Below, piece by piece: positions 26,610 to 33,538 of a DNA stretch of 64,000 nt. How positions within the stretch are numbered: position 1 is the stretch's first letter; the number at the start of each line of letters is the position of its first letter. The notes beneath the pieces are model-generated. The model made no database searches, was not told the origin of the DNA, and saw only the letters and a program-made list of their open reading frames with translations. This DNA comes from JAPPOI01 sp028818055 (GTDB taxonomy: Bacteria > Pseudomonadota > Alphaproteobacteria > Rhodobacterales > Rhodobacteraceae), in NCBI GenBank assembly GCA_965267405.1, contig OZ253954.1, positions 1,922,001 to 1,986,000 of the forward strand, written 5' to 3'. The position numbers and the translations under genes were made by a program.

Positions 26610-28409
26610 ATGACCGACCTGAACCACATACGCAATTTCTCGATCGTTGCGCACATCGACCACGGGAAATCGACGCTCGCCGACCGGCTGATCCAGATGA
26701 CCGGTACGGTGGCGGAACGCGATATGCAGGAGCAGATCCTCGATAGCATGGATATCGAGCGCGAGCGTGGCATCACCATCAAGGCCAACACCGTCCGTAT
26801 CGAGTATCCCGCACAGGATGGTCAGACCTATATCCTGAACCTAATCGACACGCCGGGCCACGTCGACTTCGCCTACGAAGTCAGCCGATCGATGCAAGCG
26901 GTTGAAGGATCGCTTCTGGTCGTCGATGCGTCACAGGGCGTGGAAGCCCAGACGCTTGCCAACGTCTATCAGGCGATCGACGCCGACCACGAGATTGTTC
27001 CTGTGTTGAACAAGATCGATCTGCCAGCGGCCGACATCGACCGCGTCAGTGAACAGATCGAAGACGTCATCGGCATCGACGCCACCGATGCCGTGCAGAT
27101 CAGCGCGAAAACGGGTGTCGGCATCCCGGATGTGCTTGAAGCCATCGTCCAGCGCCTGCCGCATCCCGAGGGTGATCGCGACGCGGCGCTAAAGGCCATG
27201 CTGGTCGACAGCTGGTATGACCCTTACCTCGGCGTCGTTGTCATGATCCGCGTCATCGACGGCACCATCAAGAAGGGCGACCAGATCCTGATGATGCAGA
27301 CCGGCGCCAAGTACAAAATCGACCGGCTCGCCGTTCTGAAGCCCGAGATGCAGGACATCGCCGAACTGGGCCCGGGCGAGATCGGCGTTCTGACCGCGTC
27401 GATCAAACAGGTGCGCGACACCCGCGTCGGCGACACCATCACGCACGAAAAGAAACAGACCGCAACCGCGCTTCCGGGCTTCAAACCCGCACAACCCGTC
27501 GTCTTCTGCGGCCTCTTTCCCGTCGACAACGCCGAGTTCGAAGACTTGCGCGAGGCGATCGAGAAGCTGGCCCTGAACGACGCCTCGTTCTCGTACGAAA
27601 TGGAAACCTCGGCCGCGCTGGGCTTCGGCTTCCGCTGCGGCTTCCTTGGCCTGCTCCACCTCGAGGTCATCCGCGACCGCATCGAACGCGAATATGACAT
27701 CGACCTGATCACCACCGCGCCCAGCGTGATCTACCACGTCTTCATGCGCGACGGCTCAATGATCGAGCTGCACAACCCCGCCGACATGCCCGACCTCACG
27801 CACGTCGACCATATCGAGGAACCGCGCATCAAGGCGACGATCTTGGTACCGGACGAATACCTCGGCGACGTCCTGAAGCTGTGCCAGGACCGGCGCGGCA
27901 TCCAACAAGACCTGACCTACGCCGGCACCCGCGCGATGGTCGTCTATGACCTGCCCCTGAACGAGGTCGTCTTCGATTTCTACGACCGGCTGAAATCGGT
28001 CACCAAGGGCTATGCCAGCTTCGATTATCAGATGACCGGCTACCGCCAGGACTTCCTGGTGAAAATGCAGATCCTCGTGAATGATGAGCCCGTGGATGCG
28101 CTGTCGATGATGGTTCACCGCGACCGCGCCGAAAGCCGGGGCCGCGCAATGTGCGAGAAGCTGAAAGAGCTGATCCCGCGCCACATGTTCAAAATCCCGA
28201 TCCAGGCGGCGATTGGCGGGCGCGTGATCGCGCGCGAGACGCTATCGGCTCTGCGCAAGGACGTGACGGCCAAATGCTACGGCGGCGACGCGACGCGAAA
28301 GCGGAAGCTTCTGGAGAAGCAGAAGGCCGGTAAGAAGAAGATGCGCCAGTTCGGCAAGGTCGAGATCCCGCAGGAAGCGTTTATTAACGCCCTCAAAATG
28401 GATTCGTAG
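26610..28409 (+). CDS. lepA: Elongation factor 4 (LepA), compositionally foreign allele
   Basis: The 599-residue GTPase has the G1 motif AHIDHGKST (about residues 14-22), DTPGHVDF, NKIDLP, and the LepA-specific C-terminal end EAFINALKMDS. It acts on stalled or back-translocated ribosomes. Third codon positions are almost all C or G, far more biased than in neighbours such as priA, ftsH or glyA. No clear ribosome binding site precedes the ATG. The stop codon sits in the loop of an 11-bp perfect inverted repeat (28391-28401 with 28413-28423). Confidence 0.96.
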   Translation: MTDLNHIRNFSIVAHIDHGKSTLADRLIQMTGTVAERDMQEQILDSMDIERERGITIKANTVRIEYPAQDGQTYILNLIDTPGHVDFAYEVSRSMQAVEGSLLVVDASQGVEAQTLANVYQAIDADHEIVPVLNKIDLPAADIDRVSEQIEDVIGIDATDAVQISAKTGVGIPDVLEAIVQRLPHPEGDRDAALKAMLVDSWYDPYLGVVVMIRVIDGTIKKGDQILMMQTGAKYKIDRLAVLKPEMQDIAELGPGEIGVLTASIKQVRDTRVGDTITHEKKQTATALPGFKPAQPVVFCGLFPVDNAEFEDLREAIEKLALNDASFSYEMETSAALGFGFRCGFLGLLHLEVIRDRIEREYDIDLITTAPSVIYHVFMRDGSMIELHNPADMPDLTHVDHIEEPRIKATILVPDEYLGDVLKLCQDRRGIQQDLTYAGTRAMVVYDLPLNEVVFDFYDRLKSVTKGYASFDYQMTGYRQDFLVKMQILVNDEPVDALSMMVHRDRAESRGRAMCEKLKELIPRHMFKIPIQAAIGGRVIARETLSALRKDVTAKCYGGDATRKRKLLEKQKAGKKKMRQFGKVEIPQEAFINALKMDS

Positions 28410-28433
28410 AGGCCATTTTGAGGTGGGTGGGCG

Positions 28434-28511
28434 AAAGCGATTCACGAAGTGAATTGCGTGCCCTCACCCCGATGCTTGCAGGCCAAAGCGATTCACGCAG
28501 TAAATTGCGTG
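28434..28511. repeat. Two 27-bp near-identical repeats with internal dyad symmetry
   Basis: Bases 28434-28460 and 28485-28511 match at 25 of 27 positions with a period of 51 bp. Each contains an inverted repeat of the form GCGATTCAC...GTGAATTGC, so each could form a hairpin. They resemble the REP-like intergenic palindromes found in roseobacters. They sit between the lepA stop and a second copy of lepA terminal codons. Confidence 0.7.
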
Positions 28512-28531
28512 GCCACACCCGGAAGTTGGGA

Positions 28532-28639
28532 GATGCATCTTTTATCAATGCTCTGAAAATGGACAGTCAAAAGACATTAGATTTCAGTAATATACCCGTT
28601 GACGCGCGCCGCAAACTCCAAGGCTGTAATCAAATTTGA
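28532..28639 (+). pseudogene. Remnant of a second lepA 3' end
   Basis: From 28541 the sequence reads FINALKMDS, the same nine residues that end LepA, but with a different synonymous base in most codons and lower GC at third positions. The frame then continues QKTLDFSNIPVDARRKL to a stop at about 28637-28639. It is in a different frame from lepA and has no start of its own. The simplest reading is a left-over tail of a resident lepA after an incoming allele replaced the rest. Confidence 0.65.
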
Positions 28640-28659
28640 GACATAAACGCGTGCTTGGA

Positions 28660-29450
28660 TCACGGTGGATTTTGCGCGCAAATATCGGCATAAGTAAGTT
28701 CGCGCTCGCCGTTGGCATCGCAAATTCGTAAATCCTCAATGTTCAAAGATTTCACAAACCTAGAGTCGAACCGTCTGGGCAATCCATTGGTCAAGAAGTG
28801 GCACTGGTCACCTTCCGATTCATCGCGCTCGAATTCCGCACCTTCAAATTCGCGGAGCTCGATTCTGGCGAAAACCGCCGGGTCACCTGATACTCGGGAC
28901 TCATAGTGCGCACCACAGTGTTCGCAGATGGAGCCGCTACAGCGGATCGCGCACGCTTCATCAATAATCGATAACCCATCTCTTGAGGTGGAGATTGCGG
29001 TACTCTTGAATCTGCCACGCGCGTGGCTGTAGTGCTCCGGGTGAAAAAGCCGGATGATGAAGTCACCTTCCATCCTAAGAACTCTAAGTAACTGCGTATA
29101 AAAGGCAAATTTGTTTTTGATCGTACAAGTTCGTCTGCATCGCCTTGCTCAATGTAGACGTCAATAAACCCATCAGGACTGATAACAAGATCGACAACGG
29201 TTTCGTCATTGACGCCGCTTACAACGATCCCACCATCGGTTCTTGGAAACGCTTCAATTACGATTCCATGCATCAAACTCAAAAGGTTTGCAGTTTCTAT
29301 TGCACGCTTGGCTGCAATGCCTGTGGCTGGAAGACCCGCGCCATAATGCCATCCATTTGGCTTGGACAAAAAAGACCGAATCTTTTCAATTGTAGTCAAA
29401 GCAGGCAGCGGTGCATTCGCCTTTGACGCACTAAAAATAGTGACGGTCAT
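28660..29450 (-). pseudogene. Unknown gene split by a frameshift at an A5 run
   Basis: Two overlapping frames appear to be one gene. The upstream frame (from ATG 29450) reads sensibly to GDADELVRSK, then degenerates into Ser/Thr/Arg-rich sequence. The downstream frame is sensible from NKFAFYTQLLRVLRMEGDF to the stop at 28660. They join at a run of five T on the plus strand (29114-29118); one extra base there would give a single protein of ~263 residues. The N-terminal part has PNGWHYGAGLPAT and AFPRTDGGIVVSG; the C-terminal part has a cysteine cluster CSGSICEHCGAH. No known family. Base composition is AT-richer than the flanks. A true mutation, a sequencing error or programmed slippage are all possible. 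Confidence 0.6.
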
Positions 29451-29746
29451 TTCGATCTCGTCTCGTATGCCTTTTTAAACGTTTCCATCGGCATGATTTC
29501 GTTTCCGGTAAGTTCCTCGATCTGCGAAATTGCGCTTTGAAGCTCGATCATGAGGGTCTTCCCAGTCGTGAACGACATATGAAATTGCGTATGTGGTACG
29601 CCGTCAATCATCGTAGTCAAATTCAAATCTGAAAGCGACGCAGTAAGGCTAAAACCGTTAACGTACAGTTGTTGCACGTCAACAGTGGACGAGTTTGAAG
29701 GCAAACTGCCCTCGGACAGGTTAGTATTTGGATCTGCTGACATCAT
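29447..29746 (-). CDS. Small protein resembling DUF3467
   Basis: About 99 residues, starting MMSADPNTNL (either Met possible; GAGG lies just upstream). The core VQQLYVNGFSLTASLSDLNL followed by HTQFHMSFTTGKTLMIELQS and a C-terminal acidic helix resembles DUF3467 proteins by pattern, which is a tentative assignment. Its stop overlaps the start of the frameshifted gene (ATGA), so the two formed an operon. Composition is AT-rich like its partner, suggesting joint transfer. Confidence 0.6.
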   Translation of the reverse strand: MMSADPNTNLSEGSLPSNSSTVDVQQLYVNGFSLTASLSDLNLTTMIDGVPHTQFHMSFTTGKTLMIELQSAISQIEELTGNEIMPMETFKKAYETRSK

Positions 29747-29907
29747 GGCCTCAGTTTTCCTCTGTTCGGCAATATGGTGTATTGGATCAAGCAACGCAAG
29801 TTGCAGAGAACTCAAACAAAACTGGTAAACTCATAAATTGCTTCCGAAAATCGGAATAGTTGGATCAATTGCGACAGCGAAATAAGTCTCAGATTGCAAG
29901 GCCGACT

Positions 29908-30327
29908 TCACCTCAACCGCCCACCCGGGTACAACATCATCACCTCGCGAAACACGCGCTCGCTTTCCAGATCGCTCTCGCGCTTCTCCCACGCTTCACG
30001 CTCTTCTTCCCGCGCGATCCGCTCTTTCTCCTCGGGCGATTTCCGTTCCCACCGGATCAGATCCCGCAGACGCGACATCAAACCGTCTGACTGCATCCGC
30101 TCACCATTCTCATCCCGTGGACCGTGATCCAGTATCTCCTCCTGTTCCCGGATCAGGTCGAAGTCGGCTTCGCTCACCAGATACACCGGGTTGCCGCCCC
30201 GGCGTGTGATGCAGATGAAATCGTCGCCATAGCGCACCAGCGCGATGTAGTGTGACAGGTGGCGGCGGAACTCGGTGACTGAGATGTAATGTTGCTGATC
30301 CGCAGGTGCGTCATCGTAGTTAATCAT
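29908..30327 (-). CDS. Phd/YefM-type antitoxin-like protein with long charged tail, no toxin partner
   Basis: The 139-residue protein starts MINYDDAPADQQHYISVTEF, then RRHLSHYIALVRYGDDFICI and ITRRGGNPVYLVSEADFD, the fold of Phd/YefM antitoxin DNA-binding domains. Instead of the usual short toxin-binding tail it has about 70 strongly charged residues (ERKSPEEKERIAREEEREAW) predicted as one long helix. No RelE, Doc or PIN toxin gene is adjacent on either strand. It may be an orphan antitoxin or a stand-alone regulator. High third-position GC resembles lepA. Confidence 0.7.
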   Translation of the reverse strand: MINYDDAPADQQHYISVTEFRRHLSHYIALVRYGDDFICITRRGGNPVYLVSEADFDLIREQEEILDHGPRDENGERMQSDGLMSRLRDLIRWERKSPEEKERIAREEEREAWEKRESDLESERVFREVMMLYPGGRLR

Positions 30328-30496
30328 GTCGTAACTCCAGAGATCTGGCAGATGTACGTTTCTGCACATTGGCCGAAATCCTGATGTACAAATCTCCACA
30401 TTCGACTGCGGTTGCGAACGTACGCGTAACCCCGTGGTCACGAACCCCGTTGCCCGCGCGGTGCAGGCATCTTCTGGTCATCTCAGGTGTAAACGG

Positions 30497-30706
30497 TCAG
30501 CTACCGGTGCGCGCGGTATCCGGCACACAGCCCAATCCGCCCCAGTCGCAACAGCCCAGCGCGTCTTGCGCCTCGCGTTCGGCCGCGGCCAGCGCCATCA
30601 ACTCCGCCACGCTCAGCTTCGTGGCGTCGATCAGGGCCGGGGCCTCGGCCGGCTCTTGTGCCGCCACCGGTCCGGCAAGGGCAAGGATCAGGATCAACTG
30701 TCTCAT
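30497..30706 (-). CDS. Small exported hypothetical protein
   Basis: A 69-residue product with a clear signal peptide (MRQLILILALAGPVAAQ), leaving a ~52-residue mature peptide rich in Ala and Glu with three cysteines (DALGCCDWGGLGC). No family recognised. It is believed because signal peptide and cysteine-rich end are intact and no other frame on either strand is better. It lies alone between the antitoxin-like gene and a divergent membrane protein gene. Confidence 0.6.
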   Translation of the reverse strand: MRQLILILALAGPVAAQEPAEAPALIDATKLSVAELMALAAAEREAQDALGCCDWGGLGCVPDTARTGS

Positions 30707-30808
30707 CGCCCGAAGCCTAACACGGCTAACGCCACGTCCCTCATCACATTCGTTTCACCGAAACCGGCTTTCAGGATAAAAGGCCATCAAAGAGGGAAGG
30801 GACCTAAG

Positions 30809-31159
30809 ATGGATCAGGGTATTCGCGCGCAACTCCAAATCTCGCGCACCACGCATATCAATGACATCCTGCGCACCACGATCTTCAGCTTTATCGGGCT
30901 TGGCGCGCTGATCGCTTTTACCGATGGGTTGGCGATCCCGCTGACGGTGTTGACGATCACCGTCACGGTCTTTGGCATATTGGCCGGGAACACCGCGATC
31001 GACGATGTGTCCGTTCTGCGCAACGACATGGACGAAGCCACGCGTGCCTCGCACTATGGGCAAAAGGCGCACGGACGAAACCTTGAGGCCTTCAAGATCG
31101 TCTCAACCGTTTTGAACGGCGCGGTGGGGTTGGCGTATCTCGCGGTGATCTGGGGCTAG
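30809..31159 (+). CDS. Small membrane protein, unknown
   Basis: A 116-residue protein with a short N-terminal amphipathic stretch (MDQGIRAQLQISRTTHIND) and two closely spaced hydrophobic helices (about 25-45 and 48-66), then a soluble segment and a third helix at the C-terminus (GAVGLAYLAVIWG). AGGGAAGGGA precedes the ATG at 30809. No family is recognised. It is convergent with the small lipoprotein gene. Confidence 0.7.
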   Translation: MDQGIRAQLQISRTTHINDILRTTIFSFIGLGALIAFTDGLAIPLTVLTITVTVFGILAGNTAIDDVSVLRNDMDEATRASHYGQKAHGRNLEAFKIVSTVLNGAVGLAYLAVIWG

Positions 31160-31164
31160 GGCCC

Positions 31165-31305
31165 TCAGAACAAGTCGCTGCCGCGTTCTTCGGCGATCTG
31201 ATCGGCGGCAACAGCGCCGACCGCGCCCACGGCGACGGGCACGCATCCTGTCAGGGCGGTGATGCTCAGCAGGGCAGCGGCAAGGGTGGTGAGAGTTTTC
31301 TGCAT
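31165..31305 (-). CDS. Very small lipoprotein
   Basis: A 46-residue peptide with a lipoprotein signal ending LTGC (Cys21 or so), followed by VPVAVGAVGAVAADQIAEER and a short acidic tail. GGAGG seven bases before the ATG at 31305 supports translation. It resembles small glycine/valine-rich entericidin-like or osmotic-stress lipoproteins by composition only. The longer in-frame extension upstream is not believable coding sequence. Confidence 0.65.
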   Translation of the reverse strand: MQKTLTTLAAALLSITALTGCVPVAVGAVGAVAADQIAEERGSDLF

Positions 31306-31861
31306 CGAATGGCCTCCGTTTTGGCGAGTATCGCAGGGATTTTTCGGCGTGGGAAGGTGCTTTGATTCGCGTCGATTCGCTCCGAAGGGGTCGAAAATGG
31401 CCTTTGCAGACGCAGAAAGTGCCGGTTTTGGCTGTTTGGGCCGAATTGTAAACTTTCCCTCTGCATGTCGTTCCAGCGTCGAGGAAATTTCATTTTGTCC
31501 ACAGATCGCTCCCCCGATTAACCACCAATTTATCCCCATCTAATTTCAATGCTGCGATGTTTTTCTGTTGCTCCGTCCGGTCGGTTGAGAGACGTTTAAT
31601 CCATCGAAGCGAGACGCGAGTGTCGCAGAGAGGCACGGCAACCAAAGGGTCGGAAGCAAAGTTAGAAGAGACATGAGCTCGGAAGATTTTGTGGAAAGCC
31701 TGGGAGAGGTCGAAGAACGGAGAGGGGCTCTCGTAGGTCCTTGAAGGGAAACGATTTTCGAGGTTGTTGGGCGCCAGGAGGAACCTTCGGGAACCAAGTG
31801 GCAGTACAGGCTGAGAGGCTTGTGCAATGGGCCAGACGCCCTTTGGGGGGAAAGGTTCATG

Positions 31862-31924
31862 GAAGGCGTCAGGATGTGCCGCAAGGCACGATGCGAGGAC
31901 CGCGTCTGAGCACCTGACGCCTTC
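31862..31924. other. Three-way-junction RNA-like element
   Basis: A perfect 12-bp stem (31862-31873 with 31913-31924) encloses two adjacent hairpins. The first (31876-31889) is GTGCC-GCAA-GGCAC with a GNRA tetraloop. The second (31890-31906) pairs GATGCG with CGCGTC around a five-base loop. Such nesting is unlikely by chance and suggests a structured RNA or mobile-element terminus. The strand of any transcript is unclear. Confidence 0.5.
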
Positions 31925-31950
31925 ATCTATTTTCGGGCAGTGGAATGAAA

Positions 31951-31980
31951 AGGGCTCGGTTGCCATAGCACCCGAGCCCT
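31951..31980 (-). terminator. Terminator-like hairpin on the minus strand
   Basis: AGGGCTCGG (31951-31959) pairs with CCGAGCCCT (31972-31980) around a 12-base loop. Read on the minus strand the stem is followed by TTTCATT, a modest T run. It would end a leftward transcript from about 32.0-32.2 kb. Confidence 0.45.
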
Positions 31981-32043
31981 CTCAGCGTCAGCTGATGCAT
32001 ACCGCGTCTGTAAGCACCTCCGCGTTCCATACACGCCCTATCT

Positions 32044-32159
32044 TGTGTGTTCAACTAAATGTCGCGAAATTTTTGTGATTGGGGCCAATATATGCGCGGT
32101 CTCGCGCGAACTGTTCGGTGGCGCCTCCAAATAACCGCATTTCTTGAACACACATTTTT
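32044..32159 (+). ncRNA. Candidate small structured RNA (~115 nt)
   Basis: An 11-bp perfect closing stem (32044-32054 with 32144-32154) is followed on the plus strand by TTTTT (32155-32159). Inside, AAATG pairs with CATTT and then CG with CG. A large asymmetric bubble (32065-32077) follows, then ATTGGGG pairs with CTCCAAAT, and the apex is a GCGCG-GTCT-CGCGC hairpin (32094-32107). A rod with a central bubble recalls 6S RNA, but it is shorter and I cannot match conserved 6S bases. No protein frame covers it. Confidence 0.45.
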
Positions 32160-32180
32160 GGGGTTCATAGGATTTTCGAT

Positions 32181-32354
32181 ATGGGTCGATTTCTGTTTAT
32201 CGGGGCTCTCGCAGTGGCAGGCTATTTGATCCTGCTGGACCGGCCTGGGTCGCCAATTTCGCGATCAAGCGGCGGAAGTGTATCCAACTACACCGGAGCT
32301 AGCGGGAGTGCGATCGGAGGTGTGAAACGTGCCGCCGGTGGAGTTTTGAACTGA
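32181..32354 (+). CDS. Possible 57-residue exported or membrane peptide
   Basis: An ATG at 32181 opens MGRFLFIGALAVAGYLILLD, a good single membrane helix or signal, followed by a Gly/Ser-rich tail (SSGGSVSNYTGASGSAIGG) and stop at 32352-32354. No strong ribosome binding site is seen. It lies directly after the candidate small RNA and 19 bp before the convergent hydrolase gene. Confidence 0.4.
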   Translation: MGRFLFIGALAVAGYLILLDRPGSPISRSSGGSVSNYTGASGSAIGGVKRAAGGVLN

Positions 32355-32373
32355 GTTAAAGGTTTAAGGGCCG

Positions 32374-33123
32374 TCAGGCGTCGAGAAAAACGCGCACTGC
32401 AGCCTCAAACTCGCGTGGTTTGTCTGCATGAAGCCAATGTCCGGCACCAGGTAATTTCGCGAACCTTGCTTTCGGAAAGAGCTCGCGAATGCGAGATCGA
32501 TGTTCGGGCAGAACGTAATCGCTGTCCGATCCGGTAAGGAACAAGGTGGGTCCGTTGAAGGAGCCGTTCACCTCAGGAAATCCGATAATCCGGTCCATCT
32601 CTTGAGCGAGAACGTCCAAATTCAGTTTCCACCGCTTGTTTTTTACATCGAGGGACTGAAGCAAGAACGCGCGGACACCTTTGTCTTCAACAGACATCGA
32701 CAGCTGTTCGTCGGCGTCGCTGCGTCGCTCGATACGTTCCAAGTCAATCGCCTTCATGGCTTCGATAAGATGAATTTGCGTATGGCTGTATCCAATTGGT
32801 GCAATGTCGGCGACGATCAGTCGACGAACCCGATCCGGGTGTGACAGGGCAAGCAGCATGGACGCCTTGCCACCCATCGAGTGTCCAAGTACGTCACTTT
32901 CTTCCGTCAGTGTTGCGGCAAGGTCCCCCGCCATATCTGCGTAGCTTTGTGTGTCGCGCCTTGGGCTGTCCCCATGGTTGCGCATATCCACGGTTTTCAC
33001 GGTCCGGGAGTCGGACAAACGTTTTGAAATCACCGACCAATTTCTGGCTGATCCAAATAAGCCGTGGGCGATCAGCAACGGCGTTTTGCCGCTTGGGCCA
33101 GAATATTCATCGGTCGAAAGCAT
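32374..33123 (-). CDS. Alpha/beta hydrolase
   Basis: A 249-residue alpha/beta-fold hydrolase. LIAHGLFGSARNW contains the oxyanion HG motif (about residues 18-30), the nucleophile elbow is LGHSMGGKA near residue 81, the acid is in FLTGSDSDYV and the catalytic His in PGAGHWLHADKP. The sequence is closest in pattern to YbfF-type esterases acting on acyl-CoA or small esters. It is divergent from a small membrane protein gene. Confidence 0.9.
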   Translation of the reverse strand: MLSTDEYSGPSGKTPLLIAHGLFGSARNWSVISKRLSDSRTVKTVDMRNHGDSPRRDTQSYADMAGDLAATLTEESDVLGHSMGGKASMLLALSHPDRVRRLIVADIAPIGYSHTQIHLIEAMKAIDLERIERRSDADEQLSMSVEDKGVRAFLLQSLDVKNKRWKLNLDVLAQEMDRIIGFPEVNGSFNGPTLFLTGSDSDYVLPEHRSRIRELFPKARFAKLPGAGHWLHADKPREFEAAVRVFLDA

Positions 33124-33162
33124 GGGCTTCTCTTAGCGTGTCGTTCAGGTTATCGCAAAGGC

Positions 33163-33528
33163 ATGGAGCAAGATTCCCGTCTGGACACTTTGGCCGAACT
33201 CATGGCCACCCAGCTTCGTGTACGAAGCGGTGCGTTTTCGGACGTTGTGGAACGGGCCGGGCGCAAGATTCCAAAGCGATACCGTGGCGATGTCCAGACC
33301 TTGTTAAGTTCCCAGCAGCTGGCATCACATCCGAAACTTGCCCGCCAGGTTAATAAGAAATCTGTCAAGAAGGCCGAACGCCGATTGACCTATTTCCTGA
33401 ACAAACAGAATCCTAAGGCCGAGCGCCGCAACGAAATCTTGGACGTCGTCGCGAAAATCGCTTTCGTGTTTGTCGTCGTTGTGCTTGGTGTGTTTTTCCT
33501 GTTGCTCAGCCGAGGTTACTTCGACTGA
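33163..33528 (+). CDS. Small C-terminally anchored membrane protein
   Basis: A 121-residue protein with a soluble, very basic N-terminal domain (ARQVNKKSVKKAERRLTYFL) and a single C-terminal helix IAFVFVVVVLGVFFLLLSRGYF. The layout suggests a tail-anchored inner-membrane protein. No family recognised by name. The ATG at 33163 is preferred over upstream in-frame codons that lie within the divergent hydrolase gene. It ends 10 bp from the convergent glyA stop. Confidence 0.7.
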   Translation: MEQDSRLDTLAELMATQLRVRSGAFSDVVERAGRKIPKRYRGDVQTLLSSQQLASHPKLARQVNKKSVKKAERRLTYFLNKQNPKAERRNEILDVVAKIAFVFVVVVLGVFFLLLSRGYFD

Positions 33529-33538
33529 GCAACGGTCT

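Larger units (their letters stand above)
31306..32043. other. Long intergenic region, mostly non-coding
   Basis: No convincing gene was found here. The longest frame, 31490-31966 on the minus strand (158 codons), has an unusual Phe/Pro/Ser/Arg-rich composition, lacks a ribosome binding site and starts inside a terminator-like hairpin. Instead the stretch holds strong inverted repeats, listed separately at 31862-31924 and 31951-31980. It might be a conserved intergenic element of roseobacters. Confidence 0.55.

Noticed and set aside
28374..28570. Duplicated lepA 3' end as attL/attR of an integrated element
   Set aside because: The two copies differ at most synonymous positions and lie only ~160 bp apart without an integrase, so recent site-specific integration does not fit.
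28791..29073. C-terminal extension of the 219-codon frame starting at 29450
   Set aside because: After the A5 run the residues become Ser/Thr/Arg/Ala-rich and look like the shadow of the overlapping frame, which reads as good protein.
29114..29118. Classic A-AAA-AAC programmed frameshift signal
   Set aside because: The heptamer is not in the required phase: in the upstream frame it reads A-AAA-ACA, so only P-site slippage would be favoured. A mutation or sequencing error is simpler.
30434..30808. N-terminal extension of the small membrane protein gene
   Set aside because: The extended frame is antisense to the small exported protein and lacks a ribosome binding site; AGGGAAGGGA points to the ATG at 30809.
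31490..31966. 158-codon open frame on the minus strand in the long intergenic region
   Set aside because: Phe/Pro/Ser-rich composition, no ribosome binding site, starts inside a terminator-like hairpin and overlaps a three-way RNA-like structure. Kept only as a note.
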